Shown here in pieces: positions 55,689 through 63,807 of a DNA stretch of 64,000 nucleotides. The translations under genes were made by a program, and so were the position numbers. The notes under the pieces are model-generated. The model saw only the letters and a list, made by a program, of their open reading frames with translations, did no database searches and was not told where the DNA came from. Positions within the stretch are counted from its first letter, which is position 1; the number at the start of each line of letters is the position of its first letter. The DNA is from Catenovulum sp052056295 (GTDB lineage Bacteria; Pseudomonadota; Gammaproteobacteria; Enterobacterales; Alteromonadaceae): NCBI RefSeq assembly GCF_052056295.1, contig NZ_CP182494.1, forward strand, positions 248,001 to 312,000. Reading direction: 5' to 3'.

Positions 55689-55789
55689 TAACCTGAACTC
55701 AGGATAAATATCTCCTTAGAAAAGGAGATATTAATTTTTATTGCTTAATTACAATGCGTTAGCTAACTTTTTATCCCGAGTTCAGGTTA
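55689..55789. repeat. Small inverted-repeat element with inner hairpin
   Basis: 101 bp bounded by TAACCTGAACTCAGGATAAA (55689-55708) and the inverted TTTATCCCGAGTTCAGGTTA (55770-55789), with one mismatch. Inside is a perfect 11-bp stem AATATCTCCTT/AAGGAGATATT (55707-55732) followed by T-rich sequence on the plus strand. Looks like a short dispersed palindromic or MITE-type element; it also ends the glycosyltransferase operon. Confidence 0.65.
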
Positions 55790-55830
55790 AAAAGTTTCTA
55801 AGAGTAAGTGATTGCAGCTGGCGCCTATCA

Positions 55831-57642
55831 CTAGCGCCCCTGCATTTTCAGCATTACGCCAACTGTGCGCAGCATTACGTACAAATCTAATTTTAGCCAA
55901 GAGTTAAAATTGGCTAAAGCTAACGCATATCCGTAATCGCGAGCTGTTTTATTGCGTACGTCTTCAATTGTTGAATCGTAGCCATTGCACACTTGTGCCC
56001 AACCAGAAATGCCGGGTTTAATACCGTAAGTTCTGAATTGATACATAGGAATGGTTTTCGACAAAGTTTGATAAAAACACGGTCTTTCTGGGCGAGGGCC
56101 AATTATCGACATATCCCCCTTTAATACGTTGATAAACTGAAGTAATTCATCAATACGGGTTTTGCGTAAAAACATGCCGACTTTAGTAATACGGCTATCG
56201 TTTTTGCTTGCCCACACTGCGCCGCTTTTTGCTTCTGCATCACTGACCATAGTGCGTAATTTATAAATGTAAAAGAGTTTAGATTCTTGGTCATTTACTT
56301 CACCGACTCTGAGCTGGCGATAAATTACATCACCTTTGCTATCCAGTTTTATCGCCAGCATAGCCATTAAAATAATGGGTGCTGATGCAATTATGCCTAT
56401 GCTTGCAACTACAATGTCAAAACTGCGTTTAACCGCTTTAACTAACTTTTGTTGCTCAAATGCATCTTTGATTGCGGAGTTAGCAGACGCTGCTGGTGCA
56501 GCTTTCCATGAGGTTGAATAATGGCCCAATAAATACTTTATTTGCCCACATAAACTAGCTATGTATTGAATAAAAGCATAATACGCAAGCGACAGTAACG
56601 GCAGACGTTTTCCTAACAGATCTGCGATACATCCAGCACCAATACAAGTTAATAAAACACTGGTCACGGCTTGCGCGGCAACTGAACCTTGCACAGATAA
56701 CAGCAATAAACTCAAACCAGACAAAAGTAATAAACTCGGCATTAATCCACGTAAAAATTTACCTGAGAAAAAGCACAATCTTAAGCCACTAAACTTAAAT
56801 AGCTCTGGCAATAAAAATATCTGCTGCAAGTTACCTGCGCCCAAACGTAAACGTCTTTTACTTTCACAGGCCATTTGATCAACCTGTAATTCAACAATTT
56901 GAATATTGCTGTCCACTATAACTCTATACCCTTGGCAAGCGGCCAACATAGGCATAACAAAGTCATCATTTATAACGTTTTTGTTTAGAGGCTTAATTAA
57001 TTTACTGCGCATGGCAAAAAATGCCCCAGGTACACCAATGGCAGAATGTACTTGGCTTTCTAAAATGCGAATTTCATTTTGCATTTGCCAATATTCTAAT
57101 TCGTTGTCGTTATGTTGATCCGCTAATTGGTATTCACCTGAAACAACACCAATTTTTGCATCTTCAAAGTTATCTAAAACACGACACAGCGCATCCAAAC
57201 TGATAATTGAACTTGCATCAGTAAATACATGAATATCCGCCAGTTCTTTGGTGATTTCAATTAACTGGTTAACCACTTGGATTTTGCCGCGGTTTTGCGC
57301 AAAGTTATGTACATAACATTCAAGCCCTTGTTGTTCTGCCAACTGCAAAGCATTTTGAATAGTTTGTTGACTTGCATCTGTACAGCCATCTAAACCAAAA
57401 TGTACTTGAATGTGTTCGCGTGGATAATCCAATGCAGCTAGGTTAGTTACCTTGGCCAACATATGTTTAGCTTCGTTATAAACAGGGATCAAAATACAAA
57501 TTTTTGCATCTTGCTTAACAACACGACTCAACTGAGTTGAGTTAGCTTTAGTCCCAACCAAACGTTTTAACAACCGAGTGTATATCCAGTGATGATAAAA
57601 AAACGCGACTAATCCAATTAATGCAAAAAACCATAACAACAT
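55831..57642 (-). CDS. Fused GT2 glycosyltransferase and sugar-phosphate transferase (SypQ-SypR-like)
   Basis: 603 residues. TM1 at 2-20. A GT2 domain (about 45-275; ILIPVYNEAKHM, FGLDGCTDASQ, VFTDASS, VSGEYQL) is followed by several membrane helices (about 285-370). Then comes a full bacterial sugar transferase (PglC/WcaJ-type) domain (about 390-603; KRSFDIVVASIG, YKLRTMVSDAE, TRIDELLQFINVLKGDMS, GPRPERP, KPGISGWAQV). It would both load the first sugar phosphate onto undecaprenyl phosphate and add or polymerise further sugars. In V. fischeri these activities are separate proteins, SypQ and SypR. Confidence 0.9.
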   Translation of the reverse strand: MLLWFFALIGLVAFFYHHWIYTRLLKRLVGTKANSTQLSRVVKQDAKICILIPVYNEAKHMLAKVTNLAALDYPREHIQVHFGLDGCTDASQQTIQNALQLAEQQGLECYVHNFAQNRGKIQVVNQLIEITKELADIHVFTDASSIISLDALCRVLDNFEDAKIGVVSGEYQLADQHNDNELEYWQMQNEIRILESQVHSAIGVPGAFFAMRSKLIKPLNKNVINDDFVMPMLAACQGYRVIVDSNIQIVELQVDQMACESKRRLRLGAGNLQQIFLLPELFKFSGLRLCFFSGKFLRGLMPSLLLLSGLSLLLLSVQGSVAAQAVTSVLLTCIGAGCIADLLGKRLPLLSLAYYAFIQYIASLCGQIKYLLGHYSTSWKAAPAASANSAIKDAFEQQKLVKAVKRSFDIVVASIGIIASAPIILMAMLAIKLDSKGDVIYRQLRVGEVNDQESKLFYIYKLRTMVSDAEAKSGAVWASKNDSRITKVGMFLRKTRIDELLQFINVLKGDMSIIGPRPERPCFYQTLSKTIPMYQFRTYGIKPGISGWAQVCNGYDSTIEDVRNKTARDYGYALALANFNSWLKLDLYVMLRTVGVMLKMQGR

Positions 57643-57674
57643 AAGCTCACCTCTTGCTACAAAAATTTTGAATG

Positions 57675-58784
57675 TTATCCAGCGAAAGCCTGGGTAAATA
57701 AGTTGTCATAATGCGACACCATGTGTTTCAAATGACCGCTCGCCAACATACTTTTGCGAATACCACTTGCTGACTTAGTTTGTAGCAATTGGTGTGCCTG
57801 CATCCAGGCGCTAATTAATAAAGTATCGTCGTAAGGCTTGAGTAAAATTGAATTTTGCTCACTGAGTACCTCAGAGACACCACCCACATCAGTTGCAACC
57901 ACAGGTACGCCACTAGCTAATGCTTCTAAAATACTTAATGGCAAACCTTCTTTTTGCGAGAATAAACTAAAAATATCGATAGCTTGATAAAATTGAGCCG
58001 TGTCGGGCATATAACCTAACCAATGAATACGCTCGGTAACATCAAATTCTTGAGCTAGCTGTAATAACTGCTGTTTAAACTCGCCCTGACCGGCCAGTAC
58101 CAATTCAAATTCTTTCGGCGCAAATGCAAGCTGTTGAATAAGTTTGTCTTGCCCTTTACCTTCAGCCAAACGAGCTGCACAACCAATAAGTATTTTATCT
58201 TGCGGTAAATTTAAGTTATTTCTAGCTAAGTGTTTGTTTGCAGGGATAAAACGCTTGCTGTCGATTCCATTTAAAATCACTTTTGGTGATGGGTGTGCTT
58301 CGCCCAATGCTTGATTAAAAGCCTGTGCAACAGCGGCTGCATCTGCAATAAATTCTACTTTGCCAATTTGCGCAGACATTTGCGTAATGCTACAAGCCTT
58401 TTCATTTTGCAAATACCATGCATCATGCAAAGTGCTAATGTGGTGGCTTTTATTTAAATTAAGTGAATTAGCCATAGAGGCATAAAACAGCGGGCCAACA
58501 TGATGAGAATGAACCACTTTAATCTGGTACTGACGCAATAACTGATAAAGTTTCCAAACGCTACGAACAGAGGTTCTATTTGGCTTATTTAAACAAATAA
58601 TTTGTGACCTATACTCAGCCAACTCAGGCATATTATTAATCGCCTGTTCAACTGTACCTTCAAGCGCAACCAATAAAGTTTGTTTACCATATCGACTGGT
58701 TTTAAACAGGTCGATAACCATTTTCTCTAATCCACCTGCTTGGAAGTGCTGTACAAGTTGAATAATTTTAAATTGATTGTTCAT
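57675..58784 (-). CDS. Glycosyltransferase family 4
   Basis: 369 residues from the ATG at 58784 (AAGAGGTT 3-5 bp upstream). GT-B fold: N-terminal QHFQAGGLEKMVIDL, and the C-terminal nucleotide-sugar site in IGCAARLAEGKGQDKLIQ and EGLPLSILEALASGVPVVATDVGG. Adds a sugar during repeat-unit assembly on the cytosolic face. Overlaps the wzz-like gene by 17 bp and lies 32 bp before the fused transferase gene. Confidence 0.92.
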   Translation of the reverse strand: MNNQFKIIQLVQHFQAGGLEKMVIDLFKTSRYGKQTLLVALEGTVEQAINNMPELAEYRSQIICLNKPNRTSVRSVWKLYQLLRQYQIKVVHSHHVGPLFYASMANSLNLNKSHHISTLHDAWYLQNEKACSITQMSAQIGKVEFIADAAAVAQAFNQALGEAHPSPKVILNGIDSKRFIPANKHLARNNLNLPQDKILIGCAARLAEGKGQDKLIQQLAFAPKEFELVLAGQGEFKQQLLQLAQEFDVTERIHWLGYMPDTAQFYQAIDIFSLFSQKEGLPLSILEALASGVPVVATDVGGVSEVLSEQNSILLKPYDDTLLISAWMQAHQLLQTKSASGIRKSMLASGHLKHMVSHYDNLFTQAFAG

Positions 58785-60258
58785 AATAACCTCTTGAAGT
58801 AATAGGTTGGTCAAACTCTTCGTCGTTTACCACTGGCAATTTGGCTGCTATCGGTAAACCAGTAAATTGTTCAATTCTAAAGTTGTCTTTTAAGCGGCTG
58901 TCGCTCAGTTCAGCAACAAATACAAATGAGAACCCAGCAAATACCCCAACAACCACAGCTAAAATACACACCATTACAATAGGTGTATTAATTGGCTGAG
59001 TTGGGCTGTAGGCACGTTCAATGGTTTTAACTTTGTCAGGCCCTTCGTAACGAACTAATTTGCCGGTTACTTTGGCCATTTCGTAACGCGAGAGCATGTC
59101 TTGATATAGGTCTGATTTAACCGAATAATCACGCTCTAACTTGCGTAATTTCTTTTCAATATCAGACGATTGATACATCTTGACCGAAATTTCTTTTGCT
59201 TGTTCATTGAGCATTTCAAACTCTTGTTTTATTTGCTCAACTTCGTTTTTTGCATCCTGCAAAGAAACAATTTGCGACACCAATAAGTTCTGCGTACCGT
59301 TTTGGCTATCAGGTAAAGCATTGGCAATTTGCCACAGCTGATCTAGGTTGTCGGTATCAAACTCTTGTTTGCTTTCAACCAATTCTTTTTGACGTTTTTT
59401 TAAGCTAGATAACTCGCGATATTTAGCCACTACTTTACTGTGTTTGTCGGTATAACGAGCTTTTAGCAACACAAGTTCAGATTCAACCCTGACAATGCGT
59501 TCCTCAATTGCGCCTATTACCGGGTTAGCTTTGCCCAATTTGTCTATTAGCGATTGCAAACGCGCTTTAGCACCAGACAAAGCAACTTTTTTCAGCTGTT
59601 TTTGTTTTTCAATTTGCTGTAGCGCTTCTCTATTTTCATTGAGTAGTTCAGGCAAAAGCTCACTGTGCTCTTGTTTAAACTGCGCGAGTAAATCTTCAGC
59701 TTGCTCTAACTCTTTACGTTGATAATTTAACTGCTCAGCAAAAAATTGCTCTGAGGTATCTAGCGATGCTTTGGTAGGTGCAAGTAATCTTTCAATAAAG
59801 TGCTCTACTACTTTTTCAAGCACAATTTTCATAACAGCACGCTCGTGCCATTTAAAATGAATTTTAACCAGCTCATCACCAACCAATTGCAACGACAAAG
59901 CTTGCGAGAGCTTTTGCTGCATTTCTTCTATTTGTTTAATAGATGCATTTTCATCTACTAATTGCGCGTCTTTTGCCACTTGAGTTAATACTTTACGGCT
60001 TAATACCAAGGTATTTAATGCAGCCATACGCTCTTCTAATTCAAAAGAGAAAGATAAGTCGTCTAAAAACGGATTTAGTAAAGATGATTCTTCAATCAAG
60101 ATAGTTGCGTGATTAACGTACTGCTTTTGCGCAACCAAAGCGTTGACTATGATAATGGGTGGAATTAACACAAACGGCAGCCAGAATAGTCGGCTACGCT
60201 GAAAAATTGCGTATAGCGATAGGTAGAGCAAACGCTTTATTTGATCTCTTACTCGCAT
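58768..60258 (-). CDS. Wzz/GumC-type chain-length determinant (SypO-like)
   Basis: 496 residues from the ATG at 60258, which has GAGGT 5 bp before it; upstream in-frame sequence is promoter DNA. TM1 about 24-44 (WLPFVLIPPIIIVNALV). A large periplasmic coiled-coil region (about 150-400) follows, then TM2 about 440-462 before the short cytosolic tail. Contains the Wzz proline/glycine-rich segment before TM2 (RAYSPTQPINTP). It has no kinase domain; the separate CpsD-like protein may be its partner. First gene of the leftward glycosyltransferase operon. Confidence 0.88.
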   Translation of the reverse strand: MRVRDQIKRLLYLSLYAIFQRSRLFWLPFVLIPPIIIVNALVAQKQYVNHATILIEESSLLNPFLDDLSFSFELEERMAALNTLVLSRKVLTQVAKDAQLVDENASIKQIEEMQQKLSQALSLQLVGDELVKIHFKWHERAVMKIVLEKVVEHFIERLLAPTKASLDTSEQFFAEQLNYQRKELEQAEDLLAQFKQEHSELLPELLNENREALQQIEKQKQLKKVALSGAKARLQSLIDKLGKANPVIGAIEERIVRVESELVLLKARYTDKHSKVVAKYRELSSLKKRQKELVESKQEFDTDNLDQLWQIANALPDSQNGTQNLLVSQIVSLQDAKNEVEQIKQEFEMLNEQAKEISVKMYQSSDIEKKLRKLERDYSVKSDLYQDMLSRYEMAKVTGKLVRYEGPDKVKTIERAYSPTQPINTPIVMVCILAVVVGVFAGFSFVFVAELSDSRLKDNFRIEQFTGLPIAAKLPVVNDEEFDQPITSRGYYEQSI

Positions 60259-60334
60259 ACATACCTCATTAAATAAAAAGGATTGGTCGCAAAATGCAAA
60301 AAATAACCAGACCAACCATAAACTAAATGGAATG

Positions 60335-60352
60335 TTGCAACTTTTCTGCCAA
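60335..60352 (-). promoter_or_regulatory. Candidate sigma-54 promoter of the wzz operon
   Basis: Minus strand TTGGCAG-AAAAG-TTGCAA: GG-N10-GC spacing exact, good -24 and -12 elements. The start would be near 60325, leaving a ~67-nt leader before the ATG at 60258. Fits control by the sigma-54 regulator encoded at 48575. Confidence 0.55.
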
Positions 60353-60360
60353 CCCAAAAG

Positions 60361-60377
60361 CGGCGCTGTTTTTGCAA
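60361..60377 (+). promoter_or_regulatory. Possible plus-strand sigma-54 promoter, or activator site
   Basis: CGGCGCTGTTTTTGCAA has GG-N10-GC and would drive the histidine kinase/H-NOX pair. The same bases form one arm of an inverted pair (GCTGTTTTTGCAA at 60365, TTGCAAAACAGC at 60406) that could be an activator site for the leftward promoter instead. Confidence 0.3.
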
Positions 60378-60460
60378 TACCCTTGAATAGAACCCAAAGA
60401 ACAGGTTGCAAAACAGCCAATAGCTTCTTTAATTTAAGTGAGTGTGATTCGAGGTAGCTG

Positions 60461-61423
60461 ATGTCAAACCAAACAGTTGAACAACTAGAACAAAAGGTAG
60501 CGGCGCTGGAGCGCAAACTCGCGCGTGAAAAACAAGGCCGCGCGCATGCAGAGAACTTGTTAGAAGATAAAGCACGCTCGCTTTATCATTTAAATGAAGA
60601 ACTTAGCACAGCTTACGAAACCTTGAAGAAACAAGAAATTCAGGTAATTCAGCAAGAAAAACTAGCCTCTATCGGCCAACTCAGCGCAGGTGTTGCGCAT
60701 GAAATTAATACGCCGACAGGTTATGTGTTGTCCAATATGGATACGCTCACTGAATATACGCAGCAGCTGCAAAAGTGTTTTACTGAATTGCAGCAAATTG
60801 CAAAAGAGCATTCGCAATTTGCAACTAGCTTTAGCAATTTGGCAAACAAGTACGAGTTAGATTACATATTAGAAGACTTACCCGACTTAATGAGTGAGTC
60901 TCGCTCAGGTTTATTAAGGATAAAAAGCATAGTCAGCGATTTACGTGCATTTTCACACGCAGAACAAAAACAACCTGAGCAAGTAGATTTGTTAGCAGTA
61001 ATAGAGCAAACCCTCAACCTAGTGCAAAACGAAATTAAGTACACAGCAGCACTAACAGTTGATTTAAAACCTGCACTGCCAGTATTGGGCTTTGCCGGCA
61101 AACTTAGCCAAGTGTTTTTAAATTTATTGGTGAACGCCTCGCAAGCGTTAAAAGGCAAAGGTGACATTAAGGTAAGTTTAACCAACGACGGTAACCAAAA
61201 TATAGTTAAGGTGGCCGACAGTGGTTGCGGCATTGCGCCTGAGATTATCGCTAAAATATTCGACCCATTTTTTAGCACCAAAGATGTTGGCAAAGGCACT
61301 GGCCTAGGCCTTGCAATTAGTAAAGAGATTATTAATCAACACAACGGCCATATTTGGGTAGAAAGCATCCAAGGGCAAGGTACAACATTTACCATTACGC
61401 TGCCGGGCAGCACTAAAGTTTAA
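60461..61423 (+). CDS. Soluble histidine kinase, H-NOX partner (HahK/HnoK-like)
   Basis: 320 residues, GAGGTAG before the ATG. No membrane helix: an N-terminal coiled coil (about 3-65), HisKA (about 68-165) with the phospho-His in SAGVAHEINTPTGYV, and HATPase (about 200-318; N-box VFLNLLVNASQAL, ADSGCGI, GKGTGLGLAIS). The absence of its own sensor domain and the H-NOX gene 13 bp downstream indicate that the NO sensor controls its activity, as in H-NOX kinase pairs of Shewanella and Vibrio. Divergent from the wzz operon. Confidence 0.9.
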   Translation: MSNQTVEQLEQKVAALERKLAREKQGRAHAENLLEDKARSLYHLNEELSTAYETLKKQEIQVIQQEKLASIGQLSAGVAHEINTPTGYVLSNMDTLTEYTQQLQKCFTELQQIAKEHSQFATSFSNLANKYELDYILEDLPDLMSESRSGLLRIKSIVSDLRAFSHAEQKQPEQVDLLAVIEQTLNLVQNEIKYTAALTVDLKPALPVLGFAGKLSQVFLNLLVNASQALKGKGDIKVSLTNDGNQNIVKVADSGCGIAPEIIAKIFDPFFSTKDVGKGTGLGLAISKEIINQHNGHIWVESIQGQGTTFTITLPGSTKV

Positions 61424-61436
61424 TAGAGGTAACCGT

Positions 61437-61973
61437 ATGAAAGGTCACATTTTTAATTTACTTGAAGAATTTATTGAAGAAGCGAGCGACGAAACCACCC
61501 TATTTAAAATTTTAGATGCCTGCTCGTTTGATACATCTAAAAGTTTTGTGCGCACCGAAAATTACCCAGACGAACAATTATTTGAATTGGTTGGCCATGC
61601 AGTAAATGCACTTGGCATAACCCCAGACCAAGCGCAATTTGCTTTTGGTGAATGGATATTCCCGCGCCTAGCCAGCTTAGTACCGAAAAATATGACCACT
61701 TACGCCCATCCGGGCAAGTTTTTAGAAACGGTTGACCACATTCATAAAGTTGAACTTAAAAAACTCTACCCAGATGCCACCCCACCATCATTCGATTACA
61801 AAGCAATATCTGACACCCAAGCTGAACTGGTTTATACCTCAGAGCGCAACTTAGTTAAATTAGTTGAAGGTGTGTTGCAAGGTGTAGCTAAATACTTCTC
61901 AACCCAAATTGAAGTAGAAACCATACCGCAACCTGAGCTTGGCAATACTAAGTTTGTGTTGAGGTATGTTTGA
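61437..61973 (+). CDS. hnoX: H-NOX heme nitric-oxide sensor
   Basis: 178 residues, the full length of bacterial stand-alone H-NOX proteins. Begins MKGHIFNLLEEF; carries YPDEQLFELV, FGEWIFPRL, the proximal heme His in DHIHKVELKKLYP followed by PPSF, and the invariant heme-propionate motif Y-x-S-x-R as YTSER. Facultative aerobes use it to detect NO and inhibit the partner kinase. A terminator follows directly, so the kinase and H-NOX genes form a two-gene operon. Confidence 0.95.
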   Translation: MKGHIFNLLEEFIEEASDETTLFKILDACSFDTSKSFVRTENYPDEQLFELVGHAVNALGITPDQAQFAFGEWIFPRLASLVPKNMTTYAHPGKFLETVDHIHKVELKKLYPDATPPSFDYKAISDTQAELVYTSERNLVKLVEGVLQGVAKYFSTQIEVETIPQPELGNTKFVLRYV

Positions 61974-61988
61974 TTGGGGAGCCTTGGT

Positions 61989-62013
61989 AAAAGATGGATA
62001 TATTCATCTTTTT
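61989..62013 (+). terminator. Terminator after H-NOX gene
   Basis: Stem AAAAGATG / CATCTTTT with an 8-nt loop that can pair further, followed by T residues, 16 bp past the stop codon. Confidence 0.75.
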
Positions 62014-62083
62014 GGCTTGTTTTGGCCATTATGATGAATATTTTCATCAAATTGCCGACTCATGTTTAAATTTCTCTATTTTT

Positions 62084-62120
62084 TCGACATGATTAGATTA
62101 TATGTCGATTCAATCGACAT
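62084..62120. promoter_or_regulatory. Operator-like palindrome and third half-site
   Basis: ATGTCGATTCAATCGACAT (62102-62120) has perfect 9-bp arms around a single base. Another TCGACAT lies at 62084-62090. It sits in the ~315-bp gap between H-NOX and the next gene, and looks like a binding site for an unidentified regulator. Confidence 0.45.
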
Positions 62121-62288
62121 GAATTGGTTTAGGTGTATAAACTAATCGATTTACTAATTTTTATCCCAAGCATAGAAACGAATTTTTTGAGAGATAGCGC
62201 TGGCGTACAATCTATTTATTTGTTATCAATATTGAAATTAGAAAAACGACCCCGTGGGTCGGTATTAAATTGTTCGGTGTTCTCTGGT

Positions 62289-62681
62289 ATGCACTTGAAA
62301 ATTCAATGTATTCTCATATTAATGACCGCAGTGTTTGCTGCTTTTAATGGTTATGAGGAGCAATTGGGCAGTGTTGGTAATATTGGAACCGCTGTTATTT
62401 ATGCTCTTGTAGCAGGCTCTTTCAGTGTGGTTGTACACTTTATCGCTCACAAGTTGCTGCCGAAATATTCTAAACCTTATTGTGTCACAGCTTATGCTTC
62501 GGCGTTGTTTGGGTTTATTGGTTTTGTATATTATGCGTCAAACGGTAAAGCAGATAGTTTAGAAAGTGCAGCGCATATGCATGTGATCGTGTTTCCAATC
62601 TTACACACAATGCTGGCAATTTTGTTGTTTGTTGCCGCCACTATTTGGGGTGCCGTTTTGCGGTTTAATCGCAAAGTTTAG
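62289..62681 (+). CDS. Hypothetical four-helix membrane protein in cassette-like context
   Basis: 130 residues from the ATG at 62289. The frame is open back to 62133, but that stretch has no ribosome site and poor coding character. Four hydrophobic helices (about residues 4-20, 28-51, 62-80 and 92-118). No family recognised. Its stop codon is followed within ~35 bp by an attC-like site, so it may be a cassette gene at the boundary of an array. Confidence 0.5.
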   Translation: MHLKIQCILILMTAVFAAFNGYEEQLGSVGNIGTAVIYALVAGSFSVVVHFIAHKLLPKYSKPYCVTAYASALFGFIGFVYYASNGKADSLESAAHMHVIVFPILHTMLAILLFVAATIWGAVLRFNRKV

Positions 62682-62713
62682 CCTCGCAAACCATACAAAG
62701 CTTTAAATCGGAT

Positions 62714-62789
62714 TCGTAACAGTTGGCTCGGTTCCGCTTCGCTTTACATTATAACCAACTATTACTAACCGCTTAAGGCGGCGTTAGAT
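62714..62789 (+). repeat. attC-like integron recombination site (R1)
   Basis: Ends in AAGGCGGCGTTAGAT, with the perfect GTTRRRY core GTTAGAT (62783-62789), and opens with TCGTAAC (62714-62720), a weaker partner core. Inner arms AGTTGG/CCAACT pair. It lies between two co-oriented genes, 12 bp before the next ATG. Confidence 0.6.
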
Positions 62790-62801
62790 GCTAGGAAAAC
62801 T

Positions 62802-63698
62802 ATGAGCATTGGAATAACAATAAGAATATATCTGGATGATGGATTAATTACTGGAATTCGTCACGCTGAGATCGTCAATTGGACTGGGCAGGCTATTTCT
62901 GCACCTAGAACTAAAATCAAGCAGCTTTCCGGTTGGCCCGAATCACAAAAGCCCGGTGTATATTTTTTGTTTGGTGTGGATGATGAATCTGGTGGACAAG
63001 CCTTATATATTGGCGAAGCGGAAAATGTTCTTGATCGCTTAGGTAATCACCTTGCAAACAAGGATTTTTGGAATGAAGTAATATTCTTCACAAGCAAGGA
63101 TGAAAACCTGACTAAATCTCACGTGAAATATTTAGAATCAAGGTTAATTCAACTAGCAAAAGTAGCGACTCGCTATGTTTTACTAAATGGTAATGAACCT
63201 CAGCTTTCATCTCTTCCGAGAGGTGATAGAGATTCAATGGAAGAATTCATTGGCAATCTGCGTACTTTGTTAGGTGTTATGGGGCATAAGGCTTTAGAGC
63301 CTATTGCAAGTCATGAAACCATACTAAAAGAAGAAAAAACCGACGTGCCAAACGGTAAAGAGACAATAGAACAAGTTTTCAACCTCAATATTAAAAGTGT
63401 GAGCGCTAGGGCAATAGTAAGTAATGAAGGGGTCATTGTTTTAGAAGGCTCAACTATTTCTGGCATCGTTAAGGAGAGCCTCTCTGGCGGCTATAAAAAA
63501 TTACGTACTCAGCTTATTGAAAGTGGAGTTTTATCTTCTCAGGATGGGTCCTTCGTGTTTACTAAAGATCAACTTTTTACTAGTCCATCTCAGGCGGCGG
63601 CCATTATTGTTGGCTATGCAATAAACGGTAGGCATTCTTGGCAGACTGGGGAAGGAGTGTCCCTAAAGCAAATCGAGGAAAGTAGTGAAAGCATCTAA
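62802..63698 (+). CDS. GIY-YIG nuclease-fold protein with DUF4357 domain (cassette gene)
   Basis: 298 residues. GIY-YIG domain about 45-125: GVYFLFG, LYIGEAENVLDRLGNH with the catalytic Arg, and KYLESRLIQLA with the metal-binding Glu. C-terminal DUF4357 domain (about 195-290; SGGYKKLRTQLIESG, SPSQAAAIIVGYAINGRHSW). This pairing is widespread in bacteria; its role is unknown, with DNA repair or defence proposed. An attC site lies on each side, and the stop codon TAA lies inside the downstream core ATCTAAC. Confidence 0.85.
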   Translation: MSIGITIRIYLDDGLITGIRHAEIVNWTGQAISAPRTKIKQLSGWPESQKPGVYFLFGVDDESGGQALYIGEAENVLDRLGNHLANKDFWNEVIFFTSKDENLTKSHVKYLESRLIQLAKVATRYVLLNGNEPQLSSLPRGDRDSMEEFIGNLRTLLGVMGHKALEPIASHETILKEEKTDVPNGKETIEQVFNLNIKSVSARAIVSNEGVIVLEGSTISGIVKESLSGGYKKLRTQLIESGVLSSQDGSFVFTKDQLFTSPSQAAAIIVGYAINGRHSWQTGEGVSLKQIEESSESI

Positions 63699-63764
63699 CA
63701 AGCGCATGTTGCTGGACTGGTTTTCCGCTGCGCTCCAAACCTGCCGCAAATGCAGGCGTTATGG
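63693..63764 (+). repeat. attC integron recombination site (R2)
   Basis: 72 bp from ATCTAAC (perfect RYYYAAC core, 63693-63699) to GTTATGG (63758-63764) within GCAGGCGTTATGG. Arms GCATGTTGC/GCAAATGC and GGTTT/AAACC pair around a TCCGCTGCGCTCC loop. The opening CTAACAAGCGCATG is typical of chromosomal-integron sites. The clearest attC in the window. Confidence 0.8.
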
Positions 63765-63807
63765 CAGTATCATCGGGTAAATCTCAAGCAGTTATCGTGA
63801 GCATTTG

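Noticed and set aside
62133..62288. N-terminal extension of the small membrane protein from a GTG at 62133
   Set aside because: No ribosome site, an operator-like palindrome just upstream, and the extension lacks coding character; the ATG at 62289 starts directly before the first helix.
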